Below, one piece after another: positions 15,253-22,081 of a stretch of DNA of 22,081 nt (the first letter of the stretch is position 1; the number at the start of each line of letters is the position of its first letter). This DNA is from a virus, in IMG/VR virus record IMGVR_UViG_3300009132_000044, positions 1-22,081 of that record; one strand, 5' to 3'. The notes beneath the pieces are model-generated. The model had not been told where the DNA came from. It was given only the letters and a program-made list of their open reading frames with translations, and searched no databases. A program made the position numbers and the translations under genes.

Positions 15253-15423
15253 CTACTTTTGCATTGCGGCGTCGTTTGCTTCTTTTTGTTTTTTGAATTC
15301 TTCAATGGTTCGTTGGAGGAACCACTTGCGTAGGGCGACCGGTAAATTATACATTTCTGTAAAGGACCATCCGCCATAATGTTTAAGAGTGAAGAACTCC
15401 TCATAAACACTACTTTGATACTC
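15253..15423 (-). CDS. Frameshift-expressed C-terminal extension of the gp26-like protein (56 codons)
   Basis: The frame reads EYQSSVYEEFFTLKHYGGWS followed by FTEMYNLPVALRKWFLQR and a Lys/Glu tail, ending in TAG at 15253-15255. The pattern FFTLKHYGGWSF...YNLPVALRKWF is a familiar phage tail motif, so it is a translated sequence. There is no ATG, GTG or TTG before the motif, and the frame is closed by TAA only a few codons above the gp26-like stop. The frame is +1 relative to that gene, so a ribosomal +1 (or -2) shift would give a 339-residue fusion. Start shown at 15423 assumes a shift at CTC TGA, giving FFWPDL-EYQ. A Met inside the motif (YNLPV side) would remove half of it and is unlikely. 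Confidence 0.72.
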   Translation of the reverse strand, partial: EYQSSVYEEFFTLKHYGGWSFTEMYNLPVALRKWFLQRTIEEFKKQKEANDAAMQK

Positions 15424-15445
15424 AGAGGTCAGGCCAAAAAAACTT
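15420..15445 (-). other. Probable programmed frameshift site
   Basis: The minus strand has a T7 run (15442-15436), then GGCCTGAC, then CTC TGA G (15427-15421). A slip by +1 on the T run lets tRNA-Phe re-pair perfectly (TTT to TTT); alternatively CTC TGA G resembles the CTT TGA C site of the release factor 2 gene. Either joins the gp26-like frame to the 56-codon frame. A -1 shift here would hit TGA at once and is excluded. TGCC and GGCA flanking ATTAAC just upstream could form a small hairpin. Confidence 0.6.
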
Positions 15446-16273
15446 TGCCGTTAATGGCATTGTTACCTCGCCTTCATGATCGCATTGGGCGCAGGTAAAA
15501 TCAAATGTGAGATCCACATCTGGCTTAAGGTCTTCATAAGTGGTCCGCAGAAAGCGTACATCACTGAGAGGCATGAGATCCACAAACTCGTGGAGCATGG
15601 AAGGCTTTGTGACCCCATTAACCGAAACAATAACTGACTTAAGCAGATCTGTAACGGGAGAGGTCTCTTTGGTTATCCGCTTCTTGTTCTCGATGGTCTG
15701 GGACAATGTCTGCTCGTCCGCTGATGTAAGCAACCGAACGGTCAAATGGACACCAGCAGCCGGTAAATCAAAAGTAAAGGTTCCATCACCATTGTCTTCT
15801 ACATTATCATTAACGGTAGAGCGGCTGGACTCGATGTCTTCTAGATTAAATACCTGATCTGTCTTGTTCTGGCACGAGGGACATCGCGTATTTACATCAT
15901 AGTGAGGTCCATATCCTGTGATGCGGGCTGCAACTAGAATGGCGTTCTTATCTCCCAACAGGAGGGTGCCAGGGTCAATGGTCTTGTCCTGAATAACAGA
16001 CTGGACCAGTCGGTCGAGTACTACGCCACTCTTAATGAGAGAAGCCGAGGTGAGAATATCCTCTTCCTTGGCGGTCATGTGCTTAATCTCCACCGTCGCG
16101 GCTTTATGCAAGGGGTGCCCTTCAGCATAATAGGCGCCGGCGCTTGGTAGCTCCACAAACTCCGTGGGTACCACGAAAGAGAAGATATTATTCTCAGCTT
16201 CTATAGTTGGGGTGGGTGTTGGCGCGTCGGGGTGCGGTGCGCCAAACCGCTCTTCATTATTCCTTCTTGACAA
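15422..16273 (-). CDS. Zinc-ribbon base plate protein, T4 gp26-like / tail assembly chaperone (283 aa)
   Basis: Belongs to the T4-type base plate protein family that includes gp26. After a Pro/Thr-rich N-terminus comes FVVPTEFVELPSAGAYYAEG (33-52), then VEIKHMTAKEEDILTS (61-76) and KSGVVLDRLVQSVI (81-94), the family signature. Two CxxC pairs (CPSC 131-134 and CAQC 261-264) form a four-Cys zinc ribbon. It lies between tail tube and tape measure genes, the classic place of tail assembly chaperones. Translation begins at TTG (16271-16273), with GAAGGTG six bases upstream. The C-terminus FFWPDL reads into the neighbouring frame after a +1 shift, so part of the protein pool may be 339 residues. 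Confidence 0.85.
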   Translation of the reverse strand: MSRRNNEERFGAPHPDAPTPTPTIEAENNIFSFVVPTEFVELPSAGAYYAEGHPLHKAATVEIKHMTAKEEDILTSASLIKSGVVLDRLVQSVIQDKTIDPGTLLLGDKNAILVAARITGYGPHYDVNTRCPSCQNKTDQVFNLEDIESSRSTVNDNVEDNGDGTFTFDLPAAGVHLTVRLLTSADEQTLSQTIENKKRITKETSPVTDLLKSVIVSVNGVTKPSMLHEFVDLMPLSDVRFLRTTYEDLKPDVDLTFDFTCAQCDHEGEVTMPLTAKFFWPDL

Positions 16274-16292
16274 AAGTCACCTTCTTTCAATC

Positions 16293-16868
16293 TTAGAGAT
16301 CAGTAGCAGCAGCTACAGCGGCTCCAGACACATACTCAGCCCAATCATACCTGAAAGTAATGTCAATATTAAGGAGAGTATCATTATCGTAGTTAAGATC
16401 ACCAAATTTAGCATCCGTAATAAAGGAGTTATTCAGTGTCCATGTTCCTACCAGTCCGCCTTCGCCATTGAGTTCCTCAATGATCACATCGCCGACTACG
16501 CGGACAGCTGCGGCTTTATTAACCGTAGATGGAGCCTGACTTGGGCTAAGGAATACATCCTGCTGAACGTCGGGCTTCAGATAACCCGAATTAACGAGTG
16601 CATCATAAAGAATCTGGTTGCCGTCAGGATTGACAGCATTAACGAGGACTACCGATACTGGTTGCCACGTAACTACGCCAGGGTAGTAATAAGTGTTACC
16701 CAGGAACTTGTGCTCAGTGGCTCCGACCTGATAAGACGGCTTTGTTGCCGACTTGGCCAGGTACTGCTGGTAAGTGAACGCGCCGTTAGCAGAGGCGAGA
16801 TTGGGTAGGGTGAGCAAAAAGCGATGTGATCGCCGGGGCTCTGATAGTGCGCTTGTCCAAAATGGCAT
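16293..16868 (-). CDS. 19: Tail tube protein, gp19-like (191 aa)
   Basis: Forms the inner tube of the contractile tail that guides DNA. The start MPFWTSALSEPRRSHRFLLT is the usual tail tube opening, with strands leading to YQVGATEHKFLGNTYYYPG (about 47-65) and WQPVSVVLVNAV (69-80), followed by a helix and the C-terminal strand set ending near DITFRYDWAEYV. Length (191) is close to T4 gp19 (163). It follows the sheath gene as expected. AGGAG lies 10 bases before the ATG. The 66-base gap before it contains TATATAATA on the coding strand. Confidence 0.93.
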   Translation of the reverse strand: MPFWTSALSEPRRSHRFLLTLPNLASANGAFTYQQYLAKSATKPSYQVGATEHKFLGNTYYYPGVVTWQPVSVVLVNAVNPDGNQILYDALVNSGYLKPDVQQDVFLSPSQAPSTVNKAAAVRVVGDVIIEELNGEGGLVGTWTLNNSFITDAKFGDLNYDNDTLLNIDITFRYDWAEYVSGAAVAAATDL

Positions 16869-16869
16869 T

Positions 16870-16877
16870 TAAATAGT
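16870..16877. promoter_or_regulatory. TAAATAGT motif at the tube gene ribosome site
   Basis: The plus strand reads TAAATAGT between the AGGAG ribosome site and the ATG of the tail tube gene (coding strand ACTATTTA). Because it is so close to the start codon it cannot be a promoter for this gene; it may be a translation-related element or chance. Confidence 0.3.
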
Positions 16878-16934
16878 CTCCTGTAATCCTTATATTATAT
16901 AGTGAGGGCAGCGCAAACTACCCTCCTTTTTATA

Positions 16935-19900
16935 TTAATCCTCGAACGATGCTCCAGTGCGCGAGATATTGAAGTCGATTGCAATGTATTCAATAGCTCG
17001 GGTTGGCTTCAAGAAAATCTGTGCATACATAATGTTTCTATCCACCAGCTCTGGTGTGGTTGTGGTACTATCCAGGACAACCTTAAAGTCCGACAAACCA
17101 AAGTTTGTTTTCACATCCTGCAAGAAGGGATTAACCTGAGCAGTGAAGCGCAACCATGTCTGCTTGACGTTGGGGTCAAAGAGCAGACCAGCTGCAATCT
17201 GAGAAATACGCTTCTTGACGAAGATCATCAAGCGTCGCACGTTAATGCGATCCAGTGCCGAAGGTGTAACCTGCAGGGTCTTCTGACCGAAGATTACAAT
17301 ACCCTCTGCTGGGAACTTGGCGATTGGGTTAATGTTGGCTGTATAGAGGTCATCACGGTCCTTGCGGCGCAGCTGGTGAGCTACATCGACAACGGGGATA
17401 CCTGCGGAACCTTCTGTGAGTCCGCCGCGGTTGAAGCCGGCTGGAGCGAACCAGACCTGCGTCTTGCGCTGGGAGCTTGAGAAGGTACCCAAAGCAGGGA
17501 TGGATGGCGGGAGCCATACCATAGCGCCGTTGATGGTGTCGCGGGCACGGACCCATGGGTAGTAGGTGCAACCGTAGGAGGAGTTAAGTCCTCGCGAACG
17601 GAGACCGTTGATAAGAGTTGTAATCGTGCTAGCTTTGTTCAGACGATCCACCGATGTACCCTCTTGTCGTGGTCGGAAAGCATCCGGGAGATCAATAATG
17701 GCTAGAGCGTCTGCACGATCCTCGCATGTATTCACTAAGTGTGTGGTAAGCCCATCATTAGTGAGACCCGGGATGGTGGCCAGGTTCATCTCAACTGCCT
17801 CTGGGTCGGCGATGGTGTCGATTGTTCGTCGAATAGTATTGAGAGTATAGCTCGTTGTCTCGGATGCTCCAATGTTGTTGTTGGAGAAAGCGTCCATATC
17901 TGTGATATTAACACCATCGAAACCGCCATACATTGGAATGCTGAATCGGTCATAACCGGCATCGAGCACACCAGATACTGCACCATTAGCGCGAGTAAGG
18001 GAGCCGCCGCGGGATCCGCCGACTGCCAGATTGTGCGATCCGCTGACCCAGATACCCTGGGAGCCGGAAATATCATCGAGACTGAAGCTCACGGAGCGCT
18101 CAGTGATACCGCTCTGCGCTGCAGCATGCATATCGTCGGCAATGCCGCCGCGGGGGCGGAGAAGATCGATCGTAGAGCGATCGAATACTGTGCCGCCGGC
18201 GGTCTCTGTCGTCTGGAATCCGAAATATGCGTCAGTTCTATTGCTAAGTCCGCCATCCGAAGCACTGAGGCGCAACTCTGGCGCTGGGTAGTATAGGGAG
18301 GCTGACACGGCTGAACCGGAAGCGTAGAAGGGTCCGAAACCATCAGTACTAGATGGAATTGGTCCCGCAGCGCCGCTGACCCAGTTGCCTACGGAGCGCG
18401 AAAGGAATGTTTCGTTATCATACTTAAGCATTCCCTGGAAACCGAAGGGGAGCAGCGAGGAGTCGGCGCCGTCGGCAGCCGAACTCATTACAACGCGAAT
18501 GTGATTAGAGTTGTTGGGCCAGTCTCCTTCTTGGCGCAAGCGGCGAGAAGTAGAGTCCCACACACGCTGCTGTGTTCCGATCTTTCGGGCAACATAGTTA
18601 AGCGAGTTAGGGTTAAGGTCACAGCCATCAAACTGCTCAATAATGCGGACTACATTATCTGAATCACTGAGGTGTCGGACCACCACAGAGAAAGTACCAT
18701 AATCAGTGCTATTGTTAGTCGAGCGCTTGATATCCTGGATGGATACCTTGATGTTTCGGTTAGACCAATCTCCGGGCTGCTCTAGAGCTTCGATGTGGAA
18801 GAGATTTACGGGGTTGGCCGAAGGAGAAAGGCGGCAGCTGATAATGTTGGGCGTGCGGGCCGACTTAAGATCAGTCTTGTAGTTGCCGCCTTCCTTATTG
18901 CTTGTTCCGCCGTCGAGTTTGACGATGGATGCATAGGTTGTGGCGGCTGTATTGCTGGTCACATTAGCATTCAGGTGACGATCAAAGGTTTCACCCAAGA
19001 AATATTTCACCAGAGCGCTAGAGTCGGTAGTTGTTGCATTCGTCAATTGAGGGTTAGTGTTAAAAACCTTACGAATGTAGCGGCTGTCCGTAGTTGTAAA
19101 ATTGAAGGTAGTAGTGAGGTCACTTGATCCCTTATAGTTATTGACTACAAGCTTGAATTCCTTATTAGGTCCGACTGCACGGACAACAGCATTTGCCGCG
19201 GCAACATCAGCGCCATCTGCAGGGGTTACGTCGGTGAAGTCTGCTAGAGCACCACTAAGGGCGAATGTTGTGCCACTATCGGTGCTGTATAAGATTGCTG
19301 CGAGGGCGCCGTCAAGTGACGGCTCTACGCCGCCGCCGAATGATCCAGACAGTGTGTCGCCTGTGCCGGCTGTGACACTCCAGTACGTTGCATTGGAAGA
19401 TGTAAGCTCGCACACTTGTCCGGCAACTCCAGCTAGTGCTGATTTAATGGTCACCACATTGGATGCAGCAGTGGCTGTAAGTTTTGGGGTGGATCCGGAA
19501 TCGTTGATATGGAGAGCTAGATTAGTGGCTAGCTCTGCGTTGGTGGTGCCGATGCCTACCTGGCCAGCGGCGTTGCTGGCGCCGATGGTCAGTAAGAAAT
19601 TACCGCCTGACCCTGTAAGTTGAAGGGTTGTGCCGGTCGAGCCGACTGAAACACAGTCTACACTAGCACTAGCAGCAGTGGCGGCGTCTTCCTCGAAGAC
19701 AACGAGCCCCCATGCGTCGCCATCAGCCTTCCAGCCAGCATTGCCGGCGGCACTTGGCGTTGCATCAACATTGTTGGCGCCCAAGAGGCGGATATAGGTT
19801 AGGGGCGAACTGTTGCGCAAGTATGCCTGTGCAGCATACATGCCATAGGTTGTAGAAGATTTATTCGTTCCCTCTCGCCATACATCTTCGCTGGCTCCAC

Positions 19901-20093
19901 CAGGAGCAGGGGATCCAAAGATATTGACGAACTCTTCAAAAGAATTCACCGTGACGGGGCGTAGGGCTGGTCCGGAGGCGGCGCGTCCGATGACGAGCGG
20001 TCCAATGTTCAAACCGGACTCGGGGATCTGCGAGTTATCGATCTCACTAACAAAAACCCCAGGGGATACGAATCTGTACTTTTTAACTGACAT
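16935..20093 (-). CDS. 18: Tail sheath protein, gp18-like, with inserted domain (1052 aa)
   Basis: Subunit of the contractile sheath. The start KKYRFVSPGVFVSEIDNSQI (4-23) with NIGPLVIGRAASGPA and a VTVNSFEEFVNIFG block is diagnostic; the C-terminus has the conserved LMIFVKKRISQIAAGLLFDPN and AIEYIAIDFNISRTG stretches. Length is about 1050 against about 660 for T4 gp18. The extra mass includes an Ala/Ser/Thr/Gly-rich domain at about 136-255 whose TTNAELATNLALHINDSG and VVTIKS pattern is a repeat-like domain seen in phage structural proteins. The variable outer part of sheath proteins is the expected place for such additions, so a surface or ligand-binding role is inferred. TAGGAG precedes the ATG. 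Confidence 0.95.
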   Translation of the reverse strand: MSVKKYRFVSPGVFVSEIDNSQIPESGLNIGPLVIGRAASGPALRPVTVNSFEEFVNIFGSPAPGGASEDVWREGTNKSSTTYGMYAAQAYLRNSSPLTYIRLLGANNVDATPSAAGNAGWKADGDAWGLVVFEEDAATAASASVDCVSVGSTGTTLQLTGSGGNFLLTIGASNAAGQVGIGTTNAELATNLALHINDSGSTPKLTATAASNVVTIKSALAGVAGQVCELTSSNATYWSVTAGTGDTLSGSFGGGVEPSLDGALAAILYSTDSGTTFALSGALADFTDVTPADGADVAAANAVVRAVGPNKEFKLVVNNYKGSSDLTTTFNFTTTDSRYIRKVFNTNPQLTNATTTDSSALVKYFLGETFDRHLNANVTSNTAATTYASIVKLDGGTSNKEGGNYKTDLKSARTPNIISCRLSPSANPVNLFHIEALEQPGDWSNRNIKVSIQDIKRSTNNSTDYGTFSVVVRHLSDSDNVVRIIEQFDGCDLNPNSLNYVARKIGTQQRVWDSTSRRLRQEGDWPNNSNHIRVVMSSAADGADSSLLPFGFQGMLKYDNETFLSRSVGNWVSGAAGPIPSSTDGFGPFYASGSAVSASLYYPAPELRLSASDGGLSNRTDAYFGFQTTETAGGTVFDRSTIDLLRPRGGIADDMHAAAQSGITERSVSFSLDDISGSQGIWVSGSHNLAVGGSRGGSLTRANGAVSGVLDAGYDRFSIPMYGGFDGVNITDMDAFSNNNIGASETTSYTLNTIRRTIDTIADPEAVEMNLATIPGLTNDGLTTHLVNTCEDRADALAIIDLPDAFRPRQEGTSVDRLNKASTITTLINGLRSRGLNSSYGCTYYPWVRARDTINGAMVWLPPSIPALGTFSSSQRKTQVWFAPAGFNRGGLTEGSAGIPVVDVAHQLRRKDRDDLYTANINPIAKFPAEGIVIFGQKTLQVTPSALDRINVRRLMIFVKKRISQIAAGLLFDPNVKQTWLRFTAQVNPFLQDVKTNFGLSDFKVVLDSTTTTPELVDRNIMYAQIFLKPTRAIEYIAIDFNISRTGASFED

Positions 20094-20130
20094 TAGTTAT
20101 GTTCTCCTACACATTAAGAAATGTTCAAAA

Positions 20131-20150
20131 GTAAATAGTCGTAAATAGTC
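20131..20150 (-). repeat. Tandem 10-bp repeat before the sheath gene
   Basis: The plus strand has GTAAATAGTC twice in a row (20131-20140 and 20141-20150); the coding strand reads GACTATTTAC twice. It lies about 38-57 bases upstream of the sheath ATG, the right place for a promoter or operator of the most heavily needed structural gene. Two copies 10 bp apart would lie on one DNA face, as for a dimeric regulator. Confidence 0.6.
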
Positions 20151-20159
20151 TGAATGGTA

Positions 20160-21104
20160 CTATTCTCTATAAAATCCATCTTTAATAGTGTCAGGTATAT
20201 CTCCAACGATTGTTCTTTCGCGAGCAAACTGAAATTCTACTGCGTTTTCGCGTTTCACAATCTTAGGCTTTTCTTGGTTTTCGCCGTCGCCGATCAAATA
20301 ACCCAGTGTTTCAATATTAATCGTAGTTTCGTAGTTACGCTGATCCATTCCGAGGGCTGCTTTATTGGAAGTATCTGAAAAGCTTCCGTCGATGAAGATC
20401 TCATAGTAATGTCCTTCATTTTCTATTCGTCGTGGCGTGCGAGAGTTACCGGGGACCGTCAGGAAGGGGGTCACCATGGAGTTTAGTTGCTGCTGATATT
20501 CCGAACGCACCGTGATTTCATAGACTACTTTAACCCAGACTGGCAGCGGGATGGTAATAGTCTCATATACAGTCTTAGCTGCCGACATATTGCGTTTATT
20601 GGTATTTTTCATCTTGCTCGCCACGTTGCCGTTGGCACCTAGGCGGCGATTCGCTTGTGCGTTTTGAAACTCTGCAGTTTTCTTTTGATTGATCTGGCGG
20701 GCAATTGTAATAGTGCCGCCTTTAGCATCATTCTCGGGATAGAGATTCGCCCACACAGACCCCTTAAATGCCGGGTCCTTTGTAACGCTGGCGCGATTCA
20801 CTGTAATCAAGGGCAAGACCAGGGTCTCCTCTTTATCTCGGAGGTCCTTGTTGTGCTTAATCTGATATGCTCTTTCGGCTGTTACCCAGAGTACTGGGAC
20901 CTTCTTGAACCCTTCATTGGTTGAAGTAGAGATATTAAGAGTCTCATCAACGAACTTTAGCATGGCCGCATCAATCGTTTCTAAAGTGGAAGATGGAACC
21001 TCAATCTCATGAAGGTGCTCGGCAACCTTGGGATCCCCCACGTAGTCATACTTGGTCGCCTCTTTGTCCTGAATCTCTGCTTGTGTTCTTTTGCTTCGTG
21101 ACAT
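20160..21104 (-). CDS. Putative tail-completion / structural protein (314 aa)
   Basis: No family can be named with certainty. After a charged N-terminus (SKRTQAEIQDKEATKYDYVG) come strands such as VPVLWVTAERAYQIKHNKD and ETLVLPLITVNRASVTKDP, then IPLPVWVKVVYEITVRSEYQ, NSMVTPFLTVPGNSR and ETTINIETLGYLIGDGENQ towards the C-terminus. This series resembles tail-terminator or sheath-completion proteins (T4 gp15 region) that cap tube and sheath; the gene's place directly before the sheath supports it. The upstream neighbour ends five bases away. Its ribosome site is weak (GGGGTAA), suggesting coupling. Confidence 0.6.
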   Translation of the reverse strand: MSRSKRTQAEIQDKEATKYDYVGDPKVAEHLHEIEVPSSTLETIDAAMLKFVDETLNISTSTNEGFKKVPVLWVTAERAYQIKHNKDLRDKEETLVLPLITVNRASVTKDPAFKGSVWANLYPENDAKGGTITIARQINQKKTAEFQNAQANRRLGANGNVASKMKNTNKRNMSAAKTVYETITIPLPVWVKVVYEITVRSEYQQQLNSMVTPFLTVPGNSRTPRRIENEGHYYEIFIDGSFSDTSNKAALGMDQRNYETTINIETLGYLIGDGENQEKPKIVKRENAVEFQFARERTIVGDIPDTIKDGFYRE

Positions 21105-21109
21105 CTAGA

Positions 21110-22081
21110 TTACCCCACAAAGATGCCGGTTGGCACGTTTTCAGTAATCTTCTTCGCCGAGTCCTGCAAGGATGCATCCACGGTTGCCAAGTTAGCATAC
21201 GTCGTCTCCTCAAGAATTGTCTTAAGCTCTTCACGGAGCTGATCCATTTCAGTGCGAGCTTGGCTCAGAAGGTCAGCAGCATTGAGTGTAACACTTTCTC
21301 CAGGGATCGGAACAGTAGAGAATTTGCCCCGGACCTGACCCAACATCTCCTTAGTAAGAGCTAAGGCGAAACGTCGGATCCACTGTTTGCCAATTGAGTT
21401 AATCTTTTCATAGGGGATATTCTCGAAAGGAATTGTGTTAAGATTGTTAATACCTTTAGCACCATTCTCGCCGCGGCCAGTTTCGTCCCACGGCTCAAAT
21501 TGGTTCTCAATTGTAAATTGAATCCAAATCTTCTCGGGACTTGTGCTATCAGGTCGTGGGTAAATCCGCAACATGTTATCTTTAATCTCGTAAGAATAGT
21601 GAGATACCCGAGTATAGAGCGCATCTTCGTAGGCCATCGCCTGCAGTTTGTTTTGCCACGTGGGAACAATTTCAAAGGTTGAGTCATCAGCGTACTGTCC
21701 ATAAGTACGCATATTGCCAACTACAGAGAAACCACCATAGTAGCCGTAGAATCTCCACATCGCTCGCGGCGTTCTAAAGAACACTTTTCGCACAATGATA
21801 CGCTTATCTTGCACTTGTTCGTAGTAGGGGGCGAGCGTGTCTGTAGCCGAGGAGGCGGATATAATCGACTGAATATCATAGTCTTGCTGTCCGGATACTC
21901 GCGCTAGTGATCCTGAGTATATGGGGACTGTTCCACCGAGCCCGGTTTCTGTCGACATCTGCTCTGTAACTCTGCGCACGTATCCATACTCAAAGCGAGG
22001 ATACCGTAAAGCTATGTCTGAGCCCGAAAGAGCGGATCCGGACTGGATCTGCCCGTCCTGATCGAATGACCCTGTGGTAGA
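21110..22081 (-). CDS. Putative neck (gp13-like) structural protein, 5' end beyond window
   Basis: The frame is open to the right edge and codes a further 34 residues (ending ALRYPRFEYGY) before the GTG at 21977-21979, so the true start lies outside. Visible sequence includes FRTPRAMWRFYGYYGG, a WIQFTIENQFEPWDE segment, and a C-terminal helix region (WIRRFALALTKEMLGQVRGKF, then PIPGESVTLNAADLLSQART with a Leu/Glu-rich tail). The pattern A-L-x-K-E-x-L-G-x-x-R-x-K-F, P-G-x-x-V-T-L-N, is seen in T4 gp13-type neck or connector proteins. Position before tail completion and sheath genes fits. Family assignment is inferred. Confidence 0.58.
   Translation of the reverse strand, partial: STTGSFDQDGQIQSGSALSGSDIALRYPRFEYGYVRRVTEQMSTETGLGGTVPIYSGSLARVSGQQDYDIQSIISASSATDTLAPYYEQVQDKRIIVRKVFFRTPRAMWRFYGYYGGFSVVGNMRTYGQYADDSTFEIVPTWQNKLQAMAYEDALYTRVSHYSYEIKDNMLRIYPRPDSTSPEKIWIQFTIENQFEPWDETGRGENGAKGINNLNTIPFENIPYEKINSIGKQWIRRFALALTKEMLGQVRGKFSTVPIPGESVTLNAADLLSQARTEMDQLREELKTILEETTYANLATVDASLQDSAKKITENVPTGIFVG

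Noticed and set aside
15225-15410. Minus-strand 61-codon frame starting ATG at 15410
   Set aside because: It overlaps the conserved KHYGGWSF frame in another register and has a low-complexity, Cys/Ser-rich product.
20111-20124. Small inverted repeat ACATT/AATGT before the sheath gene
   Set aside because: Five AT-rich pairs could occur by chance and there is no support from a second copy.

Overview
This window is the tail-structure region plus part of the replication/recombination region of a tailed, contractile-tail bacteriophage (a myovirus related, distantly, to the T4 superfamily). Every supported gene lies on the minus strand and the genes are packed almost end to end, often with 1-4 base overlaps, so the reading order is right to left. 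No tRNA, rRNA, CRISPR array, insertion sequence or integrase is visible and no gap reaches 300 bases. The host is not determinable; a tiny Asp-rich lipoprotein implies an outer-membrane-bearing (Gram-negative type) host.

Right part (about 22081 to 15253), neck and tail shaft: a neck-like protein cut by the window edge, a 314-residue structural protein resembling tail-completion proteins, a very large (1052-residue) tail sheath protein with an inserted domain, the tail tube protein, and a zinc-ribbon protein of the T4 gp26-like base plate family. The last ends next to a conserved 56-codon reading frame that has no start codon of its own and lies in the +1 frame. This is where tail-assembly-chaperone frameshifting genes sit in many phages, so I propose a programmed +1 (or -2) frameshift, possibly at a release-factor-2-like CTC TGA site.

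Middle part (about 15204 to 5442), tail interior and baseplate: a small structural protein, the tape measure protein, a baseplate/tail-tube-initiator-like protein, a LysM-like (gp53-type) protein, a 1588-residue baseplate hub protein carrying a complete SGNH/GDSL hydrolase domain, and an unrecognised 428-residue protein.

Left part (about 5433 to 1), DNA metabolism and small proteins: a family A DNA polymerase consisting of the polymerase domain only, a MazG/HisE-type NTP pyrophosphohydrolase, a divergent tubulin/FtsZ-fold protein, a gp32-like zinc-containing ssDNA-binding protein, a histone H1 (Hc1)-like protein, an acidic unknown protein, a mini Smr-domain protein, an Asp-rich lipoprotein, two tiny single-span membrane proteins, and a RecA/UvsX recombinase cut by the left edge. 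The polymerase, SSB and recombinase together suggest a T4-style replication/recombination set. Two matching hairpins with compensatory base changes sit at the same distance behind the stop codons of the SSB and histone-like genes and may be a shared RNA control element.
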